Positions 15,209 through 22,615 of a stretch of 37,472 nt of DNA are shown here, in pieces. Position 1 is the stretch's first letter, and the number at the start of each line of letters is the position of its first letter. A program made the position numbers and the translations under genes. The stretch is from Lachnospiraceae bacterium UBA5895 (GTDB taxonomy: Bacteria > Bacillota > Clostridia > Lachnospirales > Lachnospiraceae): the NCBI GenBank assembly GCA_002431915.1, contig DJEP01000019.1:1-37472 (forward strand), written 5' to 3'. The notes under the pieces were generated by a model. That model ran no database searches. It was not told the DNA's origin and saw only the letters and a program-made list of their open reading frames with translations.

Positions 15209-16609
15209 TTGATGATCACATGGATAAAAGGCTTTTTACAGCAGGTGGACAGGATCGTTTGGGGACCATGGCTTATTTTTTTGTTGCTGGGGTGTGGCTG
15301 CTATCTGATGATACGTTTGCGTTTCCTGCCATTAAAAAATCTGTTCGGGGCACTGAAACTGGTATTCCTGCCGGAGAGCAGGAAGCAGACCGGGGAGACG
15401 ACAAGGGTATCCTCTTTTTCGGCGTTAACGACGGAACTGGCGGCGACCATCGGCACCGGGAATATCGTAGGCGTAGCCACCGCCATGGTGCTGGGAGGAC
15501 CGGGAGCGCTGTTCTGGATGCTTTTGTCCGGGATCATCGGACTGTCTACCAAACTGGTAGAAAGTGCGCTGTGCGTCCGGTATCGTGTCAGGAATCCTAA
15601 GGGGGAACCGGTAGGCGGACCCATGTATGTATTGCAGAATGCATTCCCTTATAAACGCGTGGGGCGGATCCTTGCAGTATTGTTTGCAATATTTGCGGTG
15701 TTTTCTTCCTTTGGCATGGGAAATATGACCCAGGGGAATTCTATTGCGGAAGCACTGACAGTGACATTTGGCGTGAGACCTGCAGTGACGGGGCTTGCGT
15801 TAAGCCTGCTTACGATTCTGGTGATCCTTGGAGGAATCGGAACCATTGCCAAAGTCACGGAATATCTGGTGCCCTGTATGGCGGTGTTTTATCTGTTCGG
15901 AACCGGAATGGTGATTTTTACTCATTTGCACAATCTACCGGCGGGAATTATGCAGATTCTATGGGGAGCCTTTTGTCCGAAAGCCCTGGCGGGAGGGGCG
16001 GCAGGATCGATACTGGCAATGCGTTACGGTGTCTCCCGGGGTGTTTTTTCCAACGAAGCGGGACTCGGTGCGGCAGGCATCAGCGCGGCTGCGGCAGATA
16101 TATCCGATGCAGTGCGTCAGGGGTATATCAGTATGACGGGAGTCTTTATCGATACTATTGTAATCTGCTCCCTGACGGGGCTTGGTATAGCTGCCAGCGG
16201 AATGCTGGGACAGAGGGATGCGCAGGGGGAGCTTTTAAACGGAACAGCACTTATGATCGCCGTATTTTCCGCCACTTTTGGCAGAACAGGAGAATGGATG
16301 ATTACGATCTCCATCGTATTGTTCGCGTTTGCCACAATTATTGCCTGGGAATATCAGGGAGAGAAAGCCTTTGAATATCTGGAGGGAGATTGCCACCGGA
16401 CCGGTTGGTACCGTTTGTGTTATGGACTTGTTACTTTTTTGGGGGCGGTCTGCTCGTTGGAAGCGGTATGGGATTTTTCGGATATCTGTAACGGCCTGAT
16501 GGCGGTACCCAATCTACTGGCGGTGCTGGTGCTGTCGAAAGAAATCTGTCGGGAAATACGGAAATATAATTTCCGGGGAATTTCCGGGAAATATAAAATT
16601 AAGGATTGA
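15209..16609 (+). CDS. Alanine/glycine:cation symporter (AGCS family)
   Basis: 466 residues with about ten or eleven membrane helices. The family signature ATIGTGNIVGVATAM (about residues 87-101) and VGGPMYV are clear, as is GVFSNEAGLGAAGI later on. AGCS proteins import alanine or glycine with Na+ or H+. Substrate choice cannot be read from the sequence. TTG 15209 has AGGGAG eight bases upstream; ATG 15212, the next codon, is the alternative and changes only one residue. The gap of 92 bases before it is AT-rich with no convincing promoter. Confidence 0.93.
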   Translation: MMITWIKGFLQQVDRIVWGPWLIFLLLGCGCYLMIRLRFLPLKNLFGALKLVFLPESRKQTGETTRVSSFSALTTELAATIGTGNIVGVATAMVLGGPGALFWMLLSGIIGLSTKLVESALCVRYRVRNPKGEPVGGPMYVLQNAFPYKRVGRILAVLFAIFAVFSSFGMGNMTQGNSIAEALTVTFGVRPAVTGLALSLLTILVILGGIGTIAKVTEYLVPCMAVFYLFGTGMVIFTHLHNLPAGIMQILWGAFCPKALAGGAAGSILAMRYGVSRGVFSNEAGLGAAGISAAAADISDAVRQGYISMTGVFIDTIVICSLTGLGIAASGMLGQRDAQGELLNGTALMIAVFSATFGRTGEWMITISIVLFAFATIIAWEYQGEKAFEYLEGDCHRTGWYRLCYGLVTFLGAVCSLEAVWDFSDICNGLMAVPNLLAVLVLSKEICREIRKYNFRGISGKYKIKD

Positions 16610-16639
16610 AGCGTTGCCGACACCATGATATGATAAATA

Positions 16640-16690
16640 AAATACAGCTGTTCGCGTTTATGGAAAACGTAAGACCGGACAGTTGTATTT
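16640..16690 (+). repeat. Hairpin 1 between the symporter and pepT
   Basis: The arms at 16640-16654 and 16676-16690 pair over 15 bases with two G-T wobbles. The loop holds a further five-base stem, CGTTT (16655-16659) with AAACG (16665-16669). The 3' arm ends in GTATTT but no longer T-run follows. It may end the symporter transcript or be part of the pepT leader. Confidence 0.7.
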
Positions 16691-16709
16691 GTGTATACGA
16701 TGAGCCAAG

Positions 16710-16739
16710 TACAGATTTGTGCTTGCACAAGGATCTGTA
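16710..16739 (+). repeat. Hairpin 2 upstream of pepT
   Basis: TACAGAT-TTGTGC (16710-16722) pairs with GCACAA and ATCTGTA (16725-16739), interrupted only by a GG bulge. That gives about 12 bp with a tight loop. It stands 19 bases after hairpin 1 and has no T-run. Confidence 0.65.
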
Positions 16740-16750
16740 TTGGGCGAATG

Positions 16751-16782
16751 TACATCATCGAGCTTTTAAGCGAGATGGTGTA
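16751..16782 (+). repeat. Hairpin 3 upstream of pepT
   Basis: TACATCATC (16751-16759) pairs with GATGGTGTA (16774-16782) with one G-T wobble, and an inner GCTT/AAGC stem is possible. It ends seven bases before AAGGAG (16790-16795), the pepT ribosome binding site, so it could influence access to that site. Confidence 0.55.
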
Positions 16783-16801
16783 TAAGTTAAGGAGTGAGAT
16801 T

Positions 16802-18034
16802 ATGACCAAGACGATTGAAAACTTTTTACGATATGTGAAGATCGATACCCAGTCCTCGGAGGAAAGTACCACCACGCCCAGCACCATGAAACAGCATGAC
16901 CTGGCCGGTCTGCTGGTCAGCGAACTGGAGGCTATGGGTGCCGAAGAGATCACCTATGATCGTGAGCACTGCTATGTCTATGCCGCCATTCCGGCATCCG
17001 CAGGCTGCGAGAATGCACCGGTACTGGGATTTATCTCCCATATGGATACTTCTCCCGCAGTGACGGATACCAATGTGAAGCCCCGGATCGTGGAGAATTA
17101 TGACGGAAAAGATATCGTGCTGAATGCGGCAGAGAACATCGTTATGAAGACGGCAGATTTCCCGGAACTATTAAATTATGTGGGAAAGGATCTGATAGTG
17201 ACGGATGGAACGACTCTGCTTGGCGCAGATGACAAGGCGGGCGTTGCCGAGATCATGACCATGGCAGAACAGTTACTGCAGCATCCGGAGAAAAAGCACG
17301 GAAAGATCCGCATCGGTTTTACACCGGATGAGGAAGTCGGCGACGGAGCGGATCATTTTGATGTAAAATTATTCGGAGCGGATTATGCGTATACCGTAGA
17401 CGGTGGTGCACTGGGCGAACTGGAATATGAGAACTTCAATGCTGCCGGAGCGAAACTTCATGTCTACGGCAGAAGCGTACATCCCGGTTCCGCCAAGGGC
17501 AAAATGAAAAATGCCATCCTGATCGCACAGGAGTTTCAAAGTGAACTTCCCGCGGAACAGAACCCGATGTATACCGAAGGCTATGAGGGGTTTTTCCATC
17601 TGGATGCCATAAACGGCAATGTGGAGGAAGTTACCGCGGACTATATTATCCGCGATCATGACAGGCAGCTGTTTGAGCAGAAAAAGGAGCTGTTTTTGTC
17701 CTGTGCTAATTTCCTGAACTGGAAGTATGGGGAAGGCACCGTTGTGGTGGATATGAAGGACTCTTATTATAATATGCGGGAGATCATGGAGCAGCATATG
17801 CATCTGATCGACAACGCGAAAGCAGCCATGGAAGAGCTGGGAATCGAGCCCAAAGTATCTCCCATCCGCGGCGGTACCGATGGTGCCAGACTGTCCTTCA
17901 TGGGGCTGCCCTGTCCGAACCTGTGTACCGGAGGAGAGAACTATCACGGCAGATATGAGTATGCCTGTGTACAGTCCATGGAAAAAACGACCGAACTGCT
18001 GATCGCCATTGCGGCAAAATACGCAGACAGATAA
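16802..18034 (+). CDS. pepT: Peptidase T (tripeptide aminopeptidase)
   Basis: 410 residues, M20 metallopeptidase family. It removes the N-terminal residue of tripeptides in the cytoplasm with a two-zinc site. Zinc ligands and catalytic residues are visible: H80 and D82 in SHMDTSPA, D143 in GADDKAG, E177/E178 in TPDEEVGDGAD, a later Asp in VDGG, and the C-terminal His in GGENYHGRYEY. The start at ATG 16802 gives the usual family N-terminus, and AAGGAG is at 16790-16795. The ORF stays open upstream to 16691, but that part runs through hairpins 2 and 3 and is not credible protein. Confidence 0.96.
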   Translation: MTKTIENFLRYVKIDTQSSEESTTTPSTMKQHDLAGLLVSELEAMGAEEITYDREHCYVYAAIPASAGCENAPVLGFISHMDTSPAVTDTNVKPRIVENYDGKDIVLNAAENIVMKTADFPELLNYVGKDLIVTDGTTLLGADDKAGVAEIMTMAEQLLQHPEKKHGKIRIGFTPDEEVGDGADHFDVKLFGADYAYTVDGGALGELEYENFNAAGAKLHVYGRSVHPGSAKGKMKNAILIAQEFQSELPAEQNPMYTEGYEGFFHLDAINGNVEEVTADYIIRDHDRQLFEQKKELFLSCANFLNWKYGEGTVVVDMKDSYYNMREIMEQHMHLIDNAKAAMEELGIEPKVSPIRGGTDGARLSFMGLPCPNLCTGGENYHGRYEYACVQSMEKTTELLIAIAAKYADR

Positions 18035-18069
18035 CCGACACCGATATTTAGAAAGGCAATACTTTTTAT

Positions 18070-19485
18070 ATGACAAATGTAACACAAATGAGCGAAACAG
18101 ACAGACAGTATTATTTTATGGAGAAAGCCTCCGGTTATGTGGCAAAGCTCGGAGAAGAACTGGGCAGAAAGCCTACCTGCTGTGTGACTACTTTCGGCTG
18201 TCAGATGAACGCCAGGGATTCGGAGAAACTGGTGGGAATCCTGGAAAAAGTCGGCTATGAGATCATTGAGGACGAGAATGCGGACTTTGTGATCTATAAC
18301 ACCTGTACGGTGAGAGACAATGCTAACCAGCGTGTCTACGGAAGACTGGGCGTATTAAACGGCTACAAGAAGAAAAATCCTCATATGAAGATCGCGTTGT
18401 GCGGCTGTATGATGCAGGAGCCTTCCGTAATCGGGAAGATCAAAAACAGTTACCGTTTCGTGGATCTCATCTTCGGAACCCATAATATTTTCAAATTCGC
18501 AGAACTGTTATGTTCCTTGTTTGAAAATGAGGGAATGGTCATTGACATCTGGAAGGATACGGACAAGATCGTGGAAGACCTGCCGGTGGAGAGGAAGTAT
18601 TCTTTCAAGTCCGGAATTAATATTATGTTCGGCTGCAATAATTTCTGCAGCTACTGTATTGTGCCCTATGTGCGGGGCAGAGAGCGCAGCCGTAATCCGA
18701 AGGACATCATCCGTGAGATCGAGGGACTGGTGGCAGACGGTGTGGTGGAGATTATGCTGCTTGGTCAGAATGTGAACTCTTACGGTAAGAATCTGGAAGA
18801 ACCCATTACCTTTGCACAACTTTTGCAGGAAGTGGAGAAAATCGAAGGACTGGAGCGGATCCGTTTCATGACTTCTCATCCCAAGGATCTGTCGGATGAA
18901 CTGATCGAGGTAATGAAGCATTCGAAGAAGATCTGCAGACATCTGCATCTGCCCTTACAGTCCGGATCCACGAAGATCTTAAAAGCCATGAACCGTCGTT
19001 ATACCAAGGAACAGTATCTGGAACTGGCGGAGAAGATCCGCCGGGAGATTCCGGATATGGCAATTACTACGGATATTATCGTGGGATTCCCGGGGGAGAC
19101 GAAGGAAGATGTGGACGAGACCATCGATGTGATCCGTCGTGTAAAATACGACAATGCCTTTACCTTTATCTATTCCAAACGTACCGGAACCCCGGCAGCC
19201 GCCATGGAACAGGTACCGGAAGCACAGGTAAAGGGACAGTTCGACCGGGTACTGAAGACTGTGCAGGAGACAGCCAGAGAACAGGTATCCAGGTATCAGG
19301 GACAGATTGCGGATGTGCTGGTAGAAGAGATCAATGAAAATGACAGCACACTGGTCACCGGAAGAATGTCCAACAACACGCTGGTTCATTTCCCGGGAGA
19401 TGCATCACTTGTGGGGAAGATAGTGAATGTATCGCTGGATGAATGTCATGGATTTTACTATATGGGACATCAAGTTCAGTCATGA
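18070..19485 (+). CDS. miaB: tRNA-2-methylthio-N6-dimethylallyladenosine synthase
   Basis: 471 residues. Radical SAM enzyme that adds a methylthio group to i6A37 of tRNA, the step after MiaA, which is also in this window. The order is: N-terminal MTTase domain (CQMNARDSE, NTCTVRDNA and CGCM supply its 4Fe-4S cysteines), radical SAM core with C189-x3-C193-x2-C196, and a TRAM domain at the end. The extension before the MTTase domain, with YYFMEKASGYV, is common in clostridial MiaB. The ribosome binding site is poor (AAAGG at 13 bases), so the exact start is less sure. It is 35 bases after pepT. Confidence 0.95.
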   Translation: MTNVTQMSETDRQYYFMEKASGYVAKLGEELGRKPTCCVTTFGCQMNARDSEKLVGILEKVGYEIIEDENADFVIYNTCTVRDNANQRVYGRLGVLNGYKKKNPHMKIALCGCMMQEPSVIGKIKNSYRFVDLIFGTHNIFKFAELLCSLFENEGMVIDIWKDTDKIVEDLPVERKYSFKSGINIMFGCNNFCSYCIVPYVRGRERSRNPKDIIREIEGLVADGVVEIMLLGQNVNSYGKNLEEPITFAQLLQEVEKIEGLERIRFMTSHPKDLSDELIEVMKHSKKICRHLHLPLQSGSTKILKAMNRRYTKEQYLELAEKIRREIPDMAITTDIIVGFPGETKEDVDETIDVIRRVKYDNAFTFIYSKRTGTPAAAMEQVPEAQVKGQFDRVLKTVQETAREQVSRYQGQIADVLVEEINENDSTLVTGRMSNNTLVHFPGDASLVGKIVNVSLDECHGFYYMGHQVQS

Positions 19486-19532
19486 ATTTGTTTGAGAGCG
19501 AAAATCATGCTCGCATGATTTTGCGAACAAAT
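19486..19532. repeat. Long hairpin directly after the miaB stop codon
   Basis: Outer arms ATTTGTTTG (19486-19494) and CGAACAAAT (19524-19532) pair with one wobble. Inner arms AAAATCATGC (19501-19510) and GCATGATTTT (19513-19522) are perfect. It begins at the base after the stop codon. There is no downstream T-run, so it is not a typical intrinsic terminator. It forms the first half of a larger folded element. Confidence 0.7.
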
Positions 19533-19534
19533 CA

Positions 19535-19626
19535 GTTCATGAACGGAGCGCCAATTCATGAGCAAAGAAAGTCACGAAGTGACGGAAAGCATGATAATGC
19601 GACTTTGCGAATGGCGCGAGCTGAAC
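19535..19626. repeat. Branched palindromic element, REP-like
   Basis: A closing stem GTTCA/TGAAC (19535-19539 with 19622-19626) encloses a stem of GCGCC-ATTC with GAAT-GGCGC (19548-19557 with 19609-19617, one bulged A) and GCAAAG with CTTTGC (19562-19567 with 19603-19608). Inside lie two small hairpins, GTCAC-gaa-GTGAC (19571-19583) and GCAT-gata-ATGC (19589-19600). GTTCATGAAC at 19535-19544 is itself a palindrome. The design suggests a dispersed intergenic repeat or a structured RNA. Confidence 0.6.
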
Positions 19627-19653
19627 GCAATAAAGAGTAAAAGGGAAAATAAA

Positions 19654-20700
19654 ATGGAAGAACAAGAGAAGAAAAACAGTATCGAACGGGACATGTCCTG
19701 GAAAATGTATCAGATTCTGGCGATTACCGCCGGAATAGCCAATCTGTTGGGAACGGTCTGCAATTTCATCATACACGGAACAGAGATTCCGACCATGCTT
19801 TGTGGGGTGTGCTTTTTGATCGTCATTGTTGTGGGGAGTATCGGCTGGAATACGAAAAAAACGCAGCTGCCTGCGGTATTGATCATATTGATGGTAGCAT
19901 GGTTCGAGTTTCCCTATCTGTATTATTGCTACGGGAACGCGGCTATTGTCTATCTGATCCTTGGAATTGTGGGACTGGCAATGTTTTTCCCGAGGAGAAT
20001 GGTGATCATTTCCTATCTGTTTACGCTGTTGGAATATCTGGCGATTATGGAAATCTCGTTTACAAGACCGTCCAGGTGGAGTGTTATGGACGCACACAGC
20101 AGAATGGGAACGACCTTCGGATCGTTTCTCATCGTTGCCTTATCCATATTTTCCATGACATTTGTGCTTCTCAGACGATATGAGGAACAGAGAGAACAGC
20201 TTCTTGCCATGAGCGAAGAATTGGAATTTGCAGCAAATCATGATCCACTGACGAAACTGTATAACCGTCGTTTCCTGGTCAGATGTGTGGAAGAGTGGAT
20301 GCGGATCCCCGGGAAGAGTTTTTGGATTATACTGCTGGATGTGGATGATTTTAAGGCGGTCAATGATACCTACGGACACGGCTATGGAGATGATGTGCTA
20401 CGGGAAGCCGGCAGACTGATGTTGGAACAGATGCAGGGCAGAGGCATAGCTTCCCGTTTCGGCGGAGAGGAATTCATGCTGGTGTTTGAGCAGGATGACA
20501 GGGAGCAGGCGCTTCTGGCATTCCAAAAGATTCAGGAAGGACTGCTTTTGTTTGCCCGTACCACGAGACAGACGGATATTACGATCAGCGGCGGCATGGA
20601 ACGTTACGAGGCAGACAAACAGCTGGATCTGTTGTTCACTTCCGCAGACCGCAAATTATATACGGCGAAGAATGCCGGGAAGAACCGTCTGGTGGAATAA
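19654..20700 (+). CDS. Membrane-bound diguanylate cyclase (GGDEF)
   Basis: 348 residues. The N-terminal half has about six membrane helices (about residues 18-170), resembling MASE-type sensor regions. A short linker leads to a GGDEF domain (about 185-345). The active-site motif GGEEF is intact at 270-274, and DPLTKLYNRR and DVDDFKAVNDTYGH are present. It should make cyclic di-GMP from two GTP. No inhibitory RxxD site is found just before GGEEF. The start at ATG 19654 is chosen because AAAGGGA lies 8 bases upstream; the ORF extends back to 19558 only through the folded repeat. The signal it senses is unknown. Confidence 0.92.
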   Translation: MEEQEKKNSIERDMSWKMYQILAITAGIANLLGTVCNFIIHGTEIPTMLCGVCFLIVIVVGSIGWNTKKTQLPAVLIILMVAWFEFPYLYYCYGNAAIVYLILGIVGLAMFFPRRMVIISYLFTLLEYLAIMEISFTRPSRWSVMDAHSRMGTTFGSFLIVALSIFSMTFVLLRRYEEQREQLLAMSEELEFAANHDPLTKLYNRRFLVRCVEEWMRIPGKSFWIILLDVDDFKAVNDTYGHGYGDDVLREAGRLMLEQMQGRGIASRFGGEEFMLVFEQDDREQALLAFQKIQEGLLLFARTTRQTDITISGGMERYEADKQLDLLFTSADRKLYTAKNAGKNRLVE

Positions 20701-20724
20701 TCGGATTTTTTAAACAAAAAATTC

Positions 20725-20753
20725 TTGCAAACAAAACGAAATAGAGATATGAT
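20725..20753 (+). promoter_or_regulatory. Sigma-A-type promoter upstream of the SulP gene
   Basis: TTGCAA (20725-20730) and TATGAT (20748-20753) with a 17-base spacer. Transcription would begin near 20760, exactly at the left foot of the terminator-like hairpin that follows. Confidence 0.6.
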
Positions 20754-20757
20754 AAGA

Positions 20758-20802
20758 CCCGTGTGATTTTATAAAAATTTTATAATTTCACAGGGTTTTT
20801 TT
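20758..20802 (+). terminator. Terminator or attenuator in the SulP leader
   Basis: CCC-TGTGA (from 20758, with a bulged G) pairs with TCACAGGG (ends 20795), with a further TTATAA/TTATAA stem inside across a small internal loop. Seven Ts follow (20796-20802). It may simply end the diguanylate cyclase transcript. Since a good promoter fires straight into it and the SulP gene starts 30 bases later, attenuation is an alternative. Confidence 0.7.
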
Positions 20803-20831
20803 ACTGAGGAGATTATATTGAGGAGAATGTT

Positions 20832-22481
20832 ATGGAAAAATTGAAACCGAAGCTTTTCTCTGTAATGAAAAGCTACACGAAAGAACAGTTTGTAAAAGAT
20901 GTGATTGCAGGTATTATTGTAGCAATCATTGCCCTGCCCTTATCCATTGCACTGGCACTGGCATCCGGCGTGACTCCGGAGAAGGGTATCTACACCGCCA
21001 TCACCGCAGGCTTTGTGATCTCATTCTTAGGCGGCAGCCGAGTACAGATTGCAGGTCCCACAGCGGCATTTGCCACTATCGTAGCCGGAATCGTAGCGAA
21101 GAACGGTATGGACGGTCTGATCATAGCCACACTGCTTGCCGGAGTGATCCTGATTCTGATGGGGCTCTTACGACTGGGCAATCTGATTAAGTTTATCCCT
21201 TATACCATTACCACCGGATTTACTTCCGGTATTGCCGTGACGATTTTTATCGGTCAGATCAAGGATTTTCTGGGACTGACCATTGTCAGCGAAGAGCCGC
21301 TGATTGAGACTATGGACAAATTAAAAGCGGTATTTCAGTTCATTTCCACCACGAATGTACAGGCACTGCTTGTAGGTGTGATCAGTCTTCTGATTCTGAT
21401 CCTGTGGCAGTATCTGCCGGGATTCTGCAAGAAGATTCCCCCTTCCCTGATTGCGGTACTGGTGGGAAGTGCCATGGTAGCACTGCTTAATATGAATGTA
21501 AATACCATTGGCGATCTGTATGAGATCTCCAATAAGCTCCCGACCATTTCTCTGCCTGCCTTCAGCCTGAAGACGGTACAGAATGTCCTGCCGGATGTTT
21601 TTACCATCGCGATTCTGGCTGCCATTGAGTCATTGCTCTCCTGTGTGGTCGCAGACAGTATGGTGAACAGCAGACATCGTTCCAATATGGAACTGATTGC
21701 CCAGGGTGCCGGTAACATTACTTCCGCACTGTTCGGCGGAATCCCTGCTACCGGAGCCATTGCGAGAACTGCTGCCAATGTGAAAAACGGCGGACGTACC
21801 CCCATTGCCGGTATGGTACATTCCGTGACACTGCTTTTGATCCTGGTAGTACTGATGCCTTATGCTGCACTGATTCCCATGCCCACCATTGCAGCCATTC
21901 TGTTCATGGTGGCTTACAACATGTGCGACTGGCGTAAATTCGTAGGTCTGTGCAAGACCGCACCCAAGAGTGACATTATCGTACTGGTGACCACATTTGT
22001 ACTGACTGTTGTATTTGATCTGGTAGTAGCGATTGAGGTAGGTATTTTACTGGCAGCCATTCTGTTCATGAAGCGTATGAGCGATGTGACGGAAGTGGAA
22101 GGCTGGAAATACGTGGATGATGAGGACGATGCGGACAGCCTGTCCTTAAGAGTCGTACCTCACAACACCATGGTCTACGAAGTGAGCGGACCTCTGTTCT
22201 TTGGTGCAGCGGACAAGATCCTGAAGATCACTCTGGATGAGAAGATGAACTGTCTGGTGCTGCGCATGCGCAGTGTGAGCGCCATCGATGCCACTGCCAT
22301 GCACAATCTGGAACAGTTGTATACAGACTGCAAGAAGAAAAACATCCAGATCATTCTGTCCCATGTAGGGGAACAGCCCATGCATGTCATGGAAAAGAGC
22401 GGGTTCTTAGACAAGGTGGGCAGAGAGAATGTATGTGCCCATATCGATGATGCACTGGAGCGTGCCGCACGGTTGGGATAA
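20832..22481 (+). CDS. SulP-family inorganic anion transporter
   Basis: 549 residues. The membrane part (about residues 20-420) has the SulP pattern with ALPLSIALALASGVTPEKGIYTA near the N-terminus. A cytoplasmic STAS domain follows (about 440-545), containing VLRMRSVSAIDATAMHNLE. Members carry sulfate, bicarbonate, dicarboxylates or other anions; the substrate cannot be read here. GAGGAG lies six bases before the ATG. The leader holds the promoter and hairpin at 20725-20802. Confidence 0.93.
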   Translation: MEKLKPKLFSVMKSYTKEQFVKDVIAGIIVAIIALPLSIALALASGVTPEKGIYTAITAGFVISFLGGSRVQIAGPTAAFATIVAGIVAKNGMDGLIIATLLAGVILILMGLLRLGNLIKFIPYTITTGFTSGIAVTIFIGQIKDFLGLTIVSEEPLIETMDKLKAVFQFISTTNVQALLVGVISLLILILWQYLPGFCKKIPPSLIAVLVGSAMVALLNMNVNTIGDLYEISNKLPTISLPAFSLKTVQNVLPDVFTIAILAAIESLLSCVVADSMVNSRHRSNMELIAQGAGNITSALFGGIPATGAIARTAANVKNGGRTPIAGMVHSVTLLLILVVLMPYAALIPMPTIAAILFMVAYNMCDWRKFVGLCKTAPKSDIIVLVTTFVLTVVFDLVVAIEVGILLAAILFMKRMSDVTEVEGWKYVDDEDDADSLSLRVVPHNTMVYEVSGPLFFGAADKILKITLDEKMNCLVLRMRSVSAIDATAMHNLEQLYTDCKKKNIQIILSHVGEQPMHVMEKSGFLDKVGRENVCAHIDDALERAARLG

Positions 22482-22518
22482 GTGCTAAAAGCTATCATTT
22501 GATAAGAAGGTTCTTTAA

Positions 22519-22547
22519 TTTACAACCTCAACATTTTGTGCTAAGAT
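22519..22547 (+). promoter_or_regulatory. Promoter of the mutS operon
   Basis: TTTACA (22519-22524) and TAAGAT (22542-22547) are 17 bases apart. The predicted start, near 22554, falls at the foot of a strong hairpin. The -35 box is good and the -10 box moderate. Confidence 0.5.
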
Positions 22548-22551
22548 AGAT

Positions 22552-22579
22552 GCGGATACGCAAGTTTTTGCGTGTCCGC
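22552..22579 (+). other. Hairpin at the 5' end of the mutS transcript
   Basis: GCGGATACGCAA (22552-22563) pairs with TTGCGTGTCCGC (22568-22579) with one wobble and a four-base loop. Only TTT follows, so termination would be weak. It may protect the mRNA 5' end, or stop the SulP transcript. It lies inside the non-credible upstream extension of mutS. Confidence 0.65.
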
Positions 22580-22615
22580 TTTGTCGTGTATTCTTTTACA
22601 GAACAGGAGATAATC

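Noticed and set aside
16691..16801. 37-codon upstream extension of pepT
   Set aside because: Runs through two hairpins, gives an odd Cys/Ile-rich N-terminus, and the ribosome binding site belongs to ATG 16802.
17369..18085. 238-residue minus-strand ORF across pepT
   Set aside because: Antisense to a well-supported peptidase gene, with no recognisable domain.
19535..19626. tRNA gene, suggested by the cloverleaf outline
   Set aside because: The stems have the wrong lengths, there is no TTC-type T loop and no CCA-type acceptor end.
19558..19653. 32-codon upstream extension of the diguanylate cyclase
   Set aside because: Encoded entirely by the folded palindromic element; AAAGGGA marks ATG 19654.
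22550..22615. 22-codon upstream extension of mutS
   Set aside because: Starts at the 5' hairpin; family N-terminus and ribosome binding site agree on ATG 22616.
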